64,000 nt of DNA. Origin: Scilla litardierei (lineage: Eukaryota > Streptophyta > Magnoliopsida > Asparagales > Asparagaceae). The position numbers and the translations under genes are program-made. A model generated the notes under the pieces. It did no database searches. It was not told the DNA's origin and saw only the letters and a list, made by a program, of their open reading frames with translations. Shown here piece by piece: positions 54,772 to 64,000 of this stretch (position 1 is its first letter; every line of letters begins with the position of its first letter). The DNA lies in assembly GCA_030789695.1 (NCBI GenBank), contig CM061142.1, forward strand, positions 357,715,486-357,779,485, in the 5' to 3' direction.

Positions 54772-57302
54772 GGTTGGGGTTTTGGCGGACCCCCAGAGCT
54801 CGGATCCGTATCCGTCCTGAGTTGGACGGACCACGGAGGCACAAAATCGCAGCGGAAAAACAGAAATCAAAATTTCTAGACTAGCTAAACTATTTAGCTA
54901 GGCTCTGGGTAACCAGAACCCAGCCCGATCTATGCCGACTTGGAGTGGGTCTGACCACTCCAAGAAGGATCTACACTAAGCGACTAATTAAAATTACGCT
55001 AAAAACGCTTAATCACATACCCGGAATCTTGGCCCTGGAGCAGGCAAGATGTACCGCACCGTCTTGAGAAGCTCCTCGTAGCCGAGCCGCGTTGACCCGA
55101 TCTCCCTGAGCCGCCTCGCACCCTCGCACCGATCCACCCGAGCCGCTTTCGCCTCCGAGCCGATCACACGCGGTAGAAAGTTTCACTTGAGAAGAAACCC
55201 GCGTCTTAGACGTCCGGATCAGATCCAAACCCCCTTCGTAGTCGTGCTAGGACTACTCCGGAGAATAGGAAAGTAGAGAGAGAGATTTAGTCGCGGACCG
55301 AGCTTGCTCAATAATTTGGAGCTACCCGATCGTTGACTGGTGTGTGTTTCAACGAGGAGAGTGCACCCCTATTTATATAGGGAGTGAGCACTCAACTTCT
55401 CGTTGCGGGCAATGTGGGACAATTCCCATGAAGAGAAAATTCAATTAAGCCATTTGGCTTAATTTCAACTTTAAAGTTAGCCTTTCACAAAGTCAAACTT
55501 TAACTAATTAATTCTCATCACATACTAAACTTCAGACACCAAACAAGCTATCAATCAGAAAAGCTTGGAATGGTGAACGCGTAGGAACTGACGGTGACGA
55601 ATTTCGACTTCGTTTGACCCCTCAAACAATTGCTCAAAGTTTAGCAATTTACACAAAATTCGTAGCCGTCATTAGGGTTTACAAAAACCCTAATTTGACT
55701 TAAGTTGCGGGCGCGCCCGCTAGACTTAGCGGGCGCGCCCGCCCAAAGGGGGCAAGGGCGGGCCGCCCGCCCGCGGCTGCAGCGGGCGGGCGCCCGCTGC
55801 AAGCAGCGGGCGCTGGCCCGCTGCAGCAGCGGGCCGCGCCCGCTTGCAGCGGGCGCTGGCCCGCTGCGTACAGCGGGCCGTGCCCGCTGCATCAGCGGGC
55901 GCTGGCCCGCTGTGCAGCGGGCCACGCCCGCTGTGCAGCGGGTGCCCGCCCGCTGCACACAGCGGGCCATGCCCGCTGCTGCAGCGGGTCACGCCCGTTT
56001 GCCTTTGCACATGGGCCTTTTGGCCCAGTGGGTCTAACCCACTTCCCCTTGGACTCTTTCTGCGTTTCTGGGCTCGTTTGAGCTCCGATTTGGACGCGGT
56101 TTGAACCTGTGTTTCGACTGGGACGATCCCGTCATCCAGGTAACCCTTTCCAACAAGTTTGTTCCTACTAAATCCATTGTAACTAATTTACAACACGTTT
56201 ATTCAAAGTTAGCATCTAATGCAACGTTGTGTCCCTATTGCTAATGCGACTAACTTTCACAACTTAACTTGTGAATATCATCAAATGACATTTCTCTCTA
56301 TTCTATATTCCTATTACTAAGACACGAATACTACTCGGTGTGAGACCCTACAGCCTGACCTTACTACAGGTTGGGGCTCGAAACCCCTAGACGACGGTCA
56401 CTACGAGCAGTAGCTGTCGTCCCTGTTTCAGAGTCATCATAACGTGATCGACCCTTTGACAAAAAGTGTCATAGGGTTTGCATTGGCCGTGTCAGTGATG
56501 AATTCCGTTAGCTAAAATCCCTTCGTCAAGACTGTGTTTGATGTTGGCCTAGGGTATGGTTTTCTGTCAACCCTATTAGACAACATTGGTCAGTATACGG
56601 CGGTCTTTATTGTATACACGTTGTACAACTTGCAACGTACCCCGGCCGAGGATTAACATAAAGACCGTACTGAGCCTATAACACTAACTTCCCTTTAATG
56701 GAAGTGACGAATCCCATCTTAGTCACTTACTTACCTAGAGAGCTTCTGGTGCAACCCAACCTAAGATCTTTCATCAGGACTGGTCCTCGAAGCTAGATCA
56801 TGGGTCTAAGCTACACCGTCCGTTCACAGGTTTATACAGATGACTTCAGGTCTTAAGGATCAACTAACCTATCATCACCCTAGAGTTATTAAAGACAGAT
56901 CATTAAAGTTAACCATTTAATAACTCTAACTTGGTCGTTCAGTGAACTCATTCTCCAATGAGCACCTGTGTCTCGTCTCCGACTTCGCTAAGTCGAATGA
57001 CTATGAGTTCATCATTACCCGAAGGCAAGACGAAGACACAGTGATCTATCCGATATGTCGATATCCAGTTCTCGACACATCTATGATCACGAACCGTTTA
57101 AGACTTACGTTTCTATTTGGTCTCTTACTTACTCATAATCGAGATCTTATCTAGATATGTAAGGACCTAACTCTAAGTCTATGGATATTATCCAAGTATA
57201 TTAATACAAACGATTTTATACTTAGAATAATACGTACCATATACGGTATGAACAAGACGTATAATCAAGATAAATTGCCTTATGGGCACATATCTTCCTA
57301 CA
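54772..57302 (-). repeat. 5' LTR of TR-GAG-2 (2531 bp)
   Basis: It carries a 290-bp GC-rich array (55707-55996). Outside the array it is 2241 bp, as are the other copies within one base. Confidence 0.9.
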
Positions 57303-57307
57303 ATTCC

Positions 57308-57338
57308 AAGGACGGAATCAATTCTAAGGTGGGTAGAA
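57308..57338 (+). other. LARD-3 internal end with polypurine tract
   Basis: Resumption of LARD-3 after TR-GAG-2: AAGGACGGAATCAATTCT and then the purine tract AAGGTGGGTAGAA directly before TGTAACGG. Confidence 0.85.
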
Positions 57339-58449
57339 TGTAACGGCCGCTTTCCGACCGTTCGTATTTCCTGCGTGCACGTGCTTTATCGTGCACGTAT
57401 TCTTTTTAGCTATTTCTAAGCTCCGACATATGCGATGCGATATGCCGTTGCGATTCTATAGGGGTGTGGGATTTTATAGTAATTATTGGGAACGTCTTTT
57501 CACTGCTCGTTTTCTCGCGAAACGACTTTGAACGATAGGGGCGTTTTAGTCCTTTGACTCAAAACACCGTTTCTTATTTTACGTAAATTTTTGGTAGGTG
57601 TTACACATGATCATGCTTCCTAGATCTGTGCGTCTCGTCTCCACGATCGCCCCGGTATTTTCGAATTAATTTTCTGACGCCCGGATTGAAAGATATCGCT
57701 CGGAGAAATCTCGACCGTTGACTTGCCCAGTCAGTTTCAAATTTCGAAATTTGATAGCCAAATCTGGCTAAATCCTTCATTTAAATCGGTTTAAAATCTT
57801 CCCTAATCTGTTCCGCTAATCTCCCATAGACTTACCCCAACCCGTACGCCCTCCATCCCTATACCCCTCTCCCATTTAACCCTTATCATATGGCTATTTA
57901 GCAAACCCAAAATAGTATATAATATTAAACCCCAAATTATAAACCCTAACCCTAAACAATTTCACCCGCAGCCCTAGGGCTCTCAGCCAAGCCGCCACCA
58001 AAATTCCCCCCCGTTTCCGATCTCTCCCTCTCCCTCATCTCTCTCTCTCCCTCACGGCGCCGCCCTGACCACGGCCGCCCTGCACTCTCGCCGCGACCGC
58101 CTTCCCCTCGCTCAGCGCCCCGCCCAGCGCCCTGCGACGAGATCCTGCCGCCGGCTCCCCCGCGAGGCCCCCTTTGTTCGCCGAGCCGCCACCACAGATC
58201 CCCTCACCTCGTGGCTCCGACTCCGTACAGCGCAGCCCGCTGCGCCGCTGCGCCGCCGCGAACGCTCCCTCCTCAGCAGCGGACCCCGACGCCGGCTCCT
58301 CCCTCGCATCCCACGGCGAGGCGCCACCGTGATCCTGACCCCCGACGCCGCTCCGGCGTCCCCGAACGCCACCGCTGCTGATCTCCGGCCACTGCTCGAC
58401 GCTGCGATTCCTGACCACTCGACGCCGGTCACCCCCCATGTCACCCTCG
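57339..58449 (+). repeat. 3' LTR of LARD-3, truncated by element D
   Basis: It matches 42134 to about 43200 with substitutions and small indels. It is cut at ...CACCCTCG, where the D LTR begins; the 5' LTR continues there with CCCTCGTGTTCGCAGG. Confidence 0.88.
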
Positions 58450-58873
58450 TGTTGAATATTGGACTCCCCGGATTTGGTTTTGGATGATGAGCAAACATAA
58501 ATAATTCATGAACTAACAATTTGTGAGCGCAGTATTGGAGATCGTCGCAAAAATCACGAGAACATTCAAAGCGACATCTCAAGACTTCTCAAAGCACGGA
58601 TTCATGCCTAAAGCTTCGTTGAAACTCTTGCGCCGTTTTGGAAGTCATGAAGAATTAATCGAAGCTCTCGAAGACCGTTCTTTAAGGTTTTATTTATAGT
58701 CTTTTAGCTTCGATATATAGAATGTTAAGCCTTGAGTATATCTTACGATTCTAACTTCATAACGATCATATCGTAGCTCTAGGATCTTAGTACAAGTTCA
58801 TTCTAACTTCCTCGAAGCGTCGCGCTTCGATTCGGACTTGTTTGTGCATGTTAGTTGGTACAAGAAGACGTAC

Positions 58874-59390
58874 TGACCGACTAGATGGTGATCTAGTCGG
58901 TCAGCAACTCTTCTTGGACCGACTAGTTTGCTTCCTTAATTTCTTGCACCTTACTGTTTACAGTTAGTCGGTCTACGTTGACTCAACGACCGACTAGTTT
59001 GTGAACTAGTCGGTCAGTGATGCTTCTTTGACCGACTAGTTGTGACTTACTGTTCATGCTAAATTTCTCCTAAGCTACTGTTTATCGTTAGTCGGTCTAA
59101 GAACGTTTGGTGACCGACTAGTTGACAATCTAGTCGGTCAACTTTTGTTCTTGGACCGACTAAGTCAATTTGTATTCAGACTATTTCATTATGCCTCTTA
59201 GTCGGTCTACGTTCACTGACTGACCGACTAGTTGTGAAACTAGTCGGTCAGAAAGTCTTCTTGGACCGACTAGATTTCTAGGTCTGAATTTCTATCTCTT
59301 CTCAGTTCCTCACTTAGTCGGTCCATGTTGTTTGACTGACCGACTAGTTGATGAACTAGTCGGTCAGTGGTTGTTCTTTGACCGACTAGT
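58874..59390 (+). promoter_or_regulatory. U3 array of paired inverted CCGACTAG / CTAGTCGG motifs (element D)
   Basis: Five modules of about 105-120 bases. Each has TTAGTCGGTCTACGTT-like sequence, then a GACCGACTAGT..ACTAGTCGGTC inverted pair with a 6-8 base loop, then CTTCTTTGACCGACTAG. The array lies 53 bases upstream of CTATAAATA. Strong conservation of sites over spacers suggests bound-protein or hairpin function; no known factor is assigned. Confidence 0.65.
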
Positions 59391-59442
59391 TTCCTCAGAT
59401 TTCTATCCGTTGGAAAGTGACCTAAGTTGTTTTTATGGGACC

Positions 59443-59451
59443 CTATAAATA
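59443..59451 (+). promoter_or_regulatory. TATA box of element D LTR
   Basis: CTATAAATA in GGGACCCTATAAATACG; transcription would start about 30 bases on, near 59475-59480. Confidence 0.7.
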
Positions 59452-60205
59452 CGAACCTAGGTCATTTCTATCTAAAAAAGAGCTGCCATTAAGAGATTCA
59501 TTGAGATAGAAAGAGATAGCCATTCTCACTCATTTCTAAAGCTCTCTTCCTCACAAGAAACCCATTCTCTAACATTTTAGATCTAGAATCCATCTTGAGA
59601 GAAGCTTGTTCTTGGTGAGCCCTTCAAGCTCTAGCTTGAATCAAGTCTCCAAATCTCTCCTTGGCACCTATTGCTGGTCATTTCCTTGGTGCTAGGTCTT
59701 GGTGGCTTCATCTTCCTCAAATCCTTTCTTTCACCTATTTGGTAAGAAAAACTCAAGGTATAGGATTTTGTGGTAAGTTTGTTTATTTCAATATAAACTC
59801 ATTTATATTGCTTGTTGATTCTCTCGGTTATGAGAGAAGGTTGTGATCCCGGGTTGTGGGATTCACTATTGCCTTTGCATGTATGATTTGATCTTGTGAA
59901 GGTTTTTCACAAGATATTCATAGTGGAAATCTTGGGTTAGGGTTTCTAACCTAAGTATCCGTAGGGGATCCGGGTGGTTGGGACGTAGGATCACCGGGAA
60001 CAAGTCGGGGAGACTTGGGTGGATCCGAACCCATTAACATCTTTTGTTAGCATTGTTAATTTTGTTGTTGTCATTCAATTTAAGCTTCCGCAAATTGATT
60101 TGGTAGTTGTTTGCACCATAATTTGGAATTATACTCCTTGTTATTTTTAAAGTACTATTCACCCCCCCTCTAGTACTTGTGTAGTAGCTTGTAGGGCATT
60201 ACATT

Positions 60206-60217
60206 TGGTATCAGAGC
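60206..60217 (+). other. primer-binding site, initiator Met tRNA (element D)
   Basis: TGGTATCAGAGC, two bases after the LTR end. Confidence 0.93.
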
Positions 60218-60230
60218 CAGATACTTAGCT

Positions 60231-62471
60231 ATGTCTGCCAACGACAACAAGACCGTGCGTCCACCTTCCAACTATGACACCTTCAGGAACCGAGAAGGAG
60301 CATCTTCGGTGATGGAAGGACATTCCTCTACGAGGCCTCCATTCGTCAACGGTACCAACTACGGGTACTGGAAATGCCGGATGGAAACCTTCCTCCGGAG
60401 TGCATCCTTATGGAGGACTACAATGAAGGAATACATCGAGCCCGAAGAAGAAGACTTTGAGAAATGGACTACCGCGGAGATCGCCGCGGAGGTAAGCAAT
60501 GCCAAGGCAATGAACGCCTTGCAATGCGCATTGGAGCCCGAGGACTTCAATAAGATATGCACATGTAAGAGTGCATATCAAATTTGGAACTCCCTCCTCA
60601 TTCTTCATGAAGGGACGAGTAGGGTAAGGGACTCTAAACTCGTAGTCGTAAACAAAGATTACAAAATGTTTCATATGCAACAGGGCGAGAAGATGAAGGA
60701 ATATTACGCACGCTTCGTTGCCATAATAAACGAGTTAGAGGCCCTCGGTAAATCCTACACTCAAAAGGAGAAGTGCTCAAAGCTTATCGAATGACTTCCT
60801 TCTTCTTGGGAGAAACGTACCTTCGCCATCGAGGAAGGTAATGACATGAATAATTATACCGTAGTTCAATTGATGGGTACTTTGATGTCATACGAGGTAC
60901 GCAAAGATAGCAAGGTGAAGTTACAAGAAAAGATGAAGTCCTATTTGAACCAAGACGCGCCTAAGAAAAAGACGATTGCATTCAAGGCGGCTTCATCCAC
61001 CTCTACCGATGATGAGGACTCGGAAGAAGAAATGGACATGGAATCCATTGCACTCATGGAAAAGAAGTTCAATCGCTTCTTCCGAAAGGGTAAATTCAAA
61101 CAAAAATCTAAATTTACTTCTACTAACGCCTCTCCACCTTTGTGCTTTAAATGCAATAAGCCAGGACACATCAAAGCGGATTGTCCTCAAAACAAGCAAA
61201 AGGAGAAGTGGAAGGCGCCGAAGTTCGACAAGTCAAAGAAGTACAAAAAGGGGTACAAAAAGGGACTTGTCGGAGCAACATTCACCGACTCCGAGGATTC
61301 CTCAAGCGGAGAGTCGGACGATGAGAGAGTGGAGCAAGCGCACATGTGCTTCATGGCAATAGAGGAGCATGATCAAGGATCTTCCTCCTCCGATGATAGC
61401 GACGACGAAGGCGATGAGGTAACTATGGATGATCTTAGGGATGCTAACTCTCATTTATGGTCTAAATACACTAAATTAGTAAATAGATATACTAAAGTAA
61501 AAGATGACCTAGCTAGCATTCAAACCTCGCCTAAGACTATCATCACCAACAACGACACCGTTGTTGAAGAGTTAAGAAATGAGATTGTTAATCTCAAATC
61601 TAAATTTGAACATGTTAGCATTGATGATCCGGAAGAACATAGGATAGCGAATTTAACTTCTCAAAACTCGACTTTGAGTATTGAGAACGAGAATCTCAAA
61701 TCTCGTGTTTATGTGCTCACATCGCAAGTATCCACTTTGGATACTTCTATGCGTTCTCTCAAAGATAAATATGAGAACACATTAGGCCGAATTAATAAAT
61801 TCAATAAGGGTAAGGACCATTTGGATAAAATCCTAAGTGACTTACTTCCGGCCAATCAACACATTGGTTTGGGGTATACGATGGGATGTCCATCCAAAGC
61901 GGCCACTACTTTTGTTAGGCCAACTTCCGGTGACTCTACGAGTGGTAGCAAACACTCTATTGGTAGTTCATCTACCAATGGTGCTTCTACCTCGTCCACA
62001 CCCTCTTTTGGAAAGAAACCCACTTTGGGTGGATCTCCAAAGAAGGGGCATGCTTATATGTACACAAATACCATGCCACGTAGGAACACACGTCCTACTC
62101 CACCGTCTCACACATATGATGATTTCTATGCTACACGTTCACGGGCACGTGCACACCATGTGAGACACCCTCACGCACGTGTTCCCACACATGCATATGT
62201 TCACCCACCTCATCATATGAATAACTCTCGTCGTGCACCATTCCATCATGTTCCATATGCCTATCCACAACATGCATCACGTAGAAATCACCGTCGCATG
62301 CATGCACCCAATAGGATGATGGCTCCCAAAATTTTCACTATTTGGAGCCCAAAGGACACAAGCATGGATGAAAAACAAGTGTATATGAATGCTTATTTTT
62401 CGGATGTTGTGCATAGTAGAAATTATGTGGGGAAGTCTAAGTCCAATTGGACTTGGCTTCCAAAGGTCTAA
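60231..62471 (+). pseudogene. gag: SIRE-like gag of element D, one in-frame stop
   Basis: The capsid/nucleocapsid polyprotein starts at ATG 60231 and stays in one frame to TAA 62469-62471 (746 codons), except for TGA at 60792-60794. The stop falls between CSKLIE and LPSSWEKR, where an Arg (CGA) is likely, consistent with a methylated-CpG transition. In order: copia gag domain (PPFVNGTNYGYWKCRMETFL at about 38-57), an acidic/basic linker, CCHC knuckle CFKCNKPGHIKADC (about residues 305-318), a Ser/Asp/Glu-rich stretch, a coiled coil (about 430-530; VVEELRNEIVNLKSKFEHVS), and a His/Arg-rich tail ending NWTWLPKV. Long coiled-coil gag is a SIRE feature. Without readthrough the protein is truncated at 187 residues. 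Confidence 0.88.
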
Positions 62472-62525
62472 CCTTTGAGGACCCAATGACCTTGGGTACC
62501 ATGATATGAAAGTTTCTATCTTTAG

Positions 62526-64000
62526 GTACTCAAGGAAAAGAAAAAGAAAAGGAGCAACAAATTTAAATTTAGCTCCAAAGGGAATTGGATACTCGATAGC
62601 GGGTGTTCAAAACACATGACGGGTGACGCTCAATTGCTCTCCGGAGTGGTTCCCATTGAAAATGGAAATCACGTCGTATTTGGAGGCAACGAGAGCGGAA
62701 CCATCGTCGGTGTTGGTAAAGTGGGTAACCCGTCTAAACCCTTAATTAGTGATGTCTATCTAGTTAATTGTTTAAATCATAATCTTATTTCAATAAGCCA
62801 ACTTTGTGACAAAGGTTACAAAGTTAGCTTTACGAAAGGATTGTGTCATATTTCAAATGATAATAATAAATTATTATTTTCCGGCACACGCCATAAAGAT
62901 ATCTATATTTTGGATCTTCCTAAGTCATATGAACAATGTCTCGTTGCCAACACAAGTGAACAACACTTATGGCATCGACGCTTTGGACATGTGAACTTTG
63001 GAACACTTTATAAGCTTTCAAAATTAAATTCCATTAAAGGTTTTCCGAAGCTCGTTTTTGAAAAGAAAAGTTTTTGTGATTCTTGTCAACGTGGCAAGCT
63101 TCCTAAATCTTTATTTAAACCTAAGAAAAGCATTTCTACGAAACGGCCACTAGAGCTATTACATCTAGATTTATTTGGGCCAACTAGAGTTGCTTCCTTA
63201 GGAAATGCAAGATATGGACTAGTCATCGTTGATGATTATTCAAGATTTACATGGGTATTTTTCTTATGTAATAAAAATGAGGCTTTTGAAAACTTCACAA
63301 TATTTGTGAAGAAAGTACAAAATCTCATCGGAACCACCATTGTCACTATTCGTAGTGATCATGGGGGTGAATTTGAGAATGAGTCTTTCTCAAATTTTTG
63401 TGATGATCTTGGAATTACTCACACATTTTCTTTCCCTCGCGCAACTCCTCAAAATGGTGTTGTTGAGAGGAAGAATAGAACGCTTGTGGAGTGTGCTCGC
63501 ACTATGCTCGAAGATAGTCAACTTGGTTATCAATTTTGGGCGGAAGCGGTACACACCGCTTGTTATGTGTTTAATAGAATACTTTTAAGACCCGGCACCA
63601 AACAAACTTGCTATGAATTGTTGTTTGGTAGATTGCCTCAAGTTAAACATTTTCGTGTTTTCGGCGCAAAATGTTTTATTAAAAACACATATGATAATTT
63701 GGACAAGTTTGATCCGAGATCGGATGAGGGGATATTTGTTGGGTATTCCTCACGTAGCAAAGCCTACCGGATATACAACAAAAGATCCTCTACGATCGAG
63801 GAATCACTTCATGTCTCTTTTAATGAGAATTTTACTAATTCTAGAATTTCAAATGATAATGATTCTATGGATGTTTTATGTGTGATTCGTTTGAAAATTT
63901 TAAGACTATTGACTCAATTGATCCTATTGAGACTAACCCGACTAATGAAGTTGTTGAGAATGTGCCTAGTGATCAAGGTATTCCCAAGCGGCTTCATACC
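62526..64000 (+). CDS. pol: Ty1/copia pol: aspartic protease and integrase (partial, frameshifted near the end)
   Basis: Processes Gag-Pol and inserts element cDNA. The frame, the same as gag, opens after TAG 62523-62525 and runs without stops to about 63880. Protease: DSGCSKHMTG with catalytic Asp at 62595. GAG-pre-integrase/zinc region: HLWHRRFGHVN (from 62964) and CDSC (63075-63086), the HHCC set. Integrase core: Asp in HLDLFGP (63168), Asp in IRSDHGGEF (63357) and Glu in GVVERKNRTL (63465); the 36-codon step of the last pair gives DD35E. After DNDSMDVL a one-base loss near 63878-63884 moves the reading to another frame (DSFENFKTIDSIDP). Stops at 62487, 62502 and 62523 separate it from gag. 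Reverse transcriptase is beyond the window. Confidence 0.88.

Larger units (their letters stand above)
48343..57302 (-). mobile_element. TR-GAG-2, gag-only Ty1/copia element (minus orientation)
   Basis: LTRs 48343-50808 (2466 bp) and 54772-57302 (2531 bp) enclose an internal region of 3963 bp, one base shorter than TR-GAG-1. The target repeat is ATTCC (48338-48342 and 57303-57307). The empty site is confirmed by LARD-1, whose reverse complement reads GAGTGATTCCGAGGGCGGAATCA where LARD-3 would read GAGTGATTCCAAGGACGGAATCA. The first base of the right LTR is G instead of T (54772). Confidence 0.92.
42134..58449 (+). mobile_element. LARD-3, non-coding LTR retrotransposon split by TR-GAG-2 and cut by element D
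   Basis: The 5' LTR is 42134-45648 (3515 bp; TGTAACGGCCGC to GCGGGGCGTGACA). Internal sequence 45649-48342 continues at 57308-57338. The 3' LTR starts at 57339 and runs to 58449, where element D is inserted. Without TR-GAG-2 the internal region is about 2.7 kb and has no coding capacity. The polypurine tract AAGGTGGGTAGAA (57326-57338) is as in LARD-1. The left flank is TGTGT; the right flank is outside the window. Confidence 0.85.
58450..60203 (+). repeat. 5' LTR of element D (1754 bp)
   Basis: Starts TGTTGAATATTGG and ends GGGCATTACA, two bases before the primer site. It contains the CCGACTAG array (58874-59390), CTATAAATA (59443-59451) and an AG/CT-rich leader (59470-59700). No long ORF. 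Confidence 0.85.
58450..64000 (+). mobile_element. element D, SIRE-like Ty1/copia retrotransposon (right end beyond window)
   Basis: LTR 58450-60203, primer site, gag 60231-62471, and protease plus integrase to the window end. A gag with CCHC knuckle followed by a long coiled coil, and a 1.75-kb LTR, fit the SIRE lineage. The left target flank is CCTCG (58445-58449). It interrupts LARD-3's 3' LTR and so is younger than LARD-3. Reverse transcriptase, RNase H and any envelope-like ORF would lie beyond the window. Confidence 0.88.

Noticed and set aside
58874..59390. Regularly spaced palindromes resembling a CRISPR array
   Set aside because: The palindromic units are themselves inverted pairs of unequal spacing inside a plant LTR U3, the spacers are related to each other, and no cas-like gene exists.
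1..64000. tRNA or rRNA genes and intact host protein genes
   Set aside because: None seen. The only tRNA-related words are primer-binding sites of LTR elements.

Overview
The window is TE-saturated DNA from a flowering plant. Evidence for this is the LTR retrotransposons with plant-type features (initiator-Met tRNA primer sites, SIRE-like and other Ty1/copia gag proteins), Helitron-type CTAG ends, and a decayed fragment of a plant-like CHMP1 (ESCRT-III) gene. There is a 500-base run of N at 8849-9348. No intact host gene, rRNA, tRNA or CRISPR array was seen. The species cannot be named from the sequence.

Layout. (1) 1-7075: a minus-oriented, non-coding LTR element (LARD-1; LTR 4075-7075, internal 769-4074, other LTR cut by the window start) inserted in an old retrotransposon tail (7076-8848) that carries a broken ORF. 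(2) 9349-42133: a decayed SIRE-like, gag-only element (element E). Its 5' LTR was split by an LTR (9697-11038 plus 35598-35888, repeats AAGTA). That LTR was itself split by a Helitron-like block of about 6.1 kb (11039-35597) holding a CHMP1 pseudogene fragment. The block in turn took a gag-only Ty1/copia element (TR-GAG-1, 15196-24215, TSD TAGAT) and a second non-coding element (LARD-2, 25310-34755, TSD CGGAG/CAGAG). E also holds two solo LTRs (about 36477-38849 and 39800-41188). (3) 42134-58449: LARD-3, whose internal region was hit by TR-GAG-2 (48343-57302, TSD ATTCC) and whose 3' LTR was hit by element D. (4) 58450-64000: element D, a SIRE-like Ty1/copia element with LTR, primer site, gag, protease and integrase, running off the window.

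How the parts work together. Only D carries visible pol domains (protease and a complete DD35E integrase), and it has a stop in gag and a frameshift after integrase. TR-GAG-1 has one intact gag ORF and no pol, and the LARDs have LTRs, a candidate primer site and a polypurine tract but no protein, so both kinds must have moved with enzymes supplied in trans. The most notable signals are structural. The LARD-2 LTR and the D LTR share a promoter-proximal array of paired inverted CCGACTAG/CTAGTCGG motifs upstream of CTATAAATA, although the two elements otherwise belong to different families. All length differences among the four TR-GAG LTRs lie in one GC-rich palindromic array. The LARD internal regions are built of old, degenerate direct repeats of a few hundred bases. 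All boundaries were read by eye from terminal dinucleotides, target-site repeats and repeat-to-repeat comparison within the window; no database search was possible.
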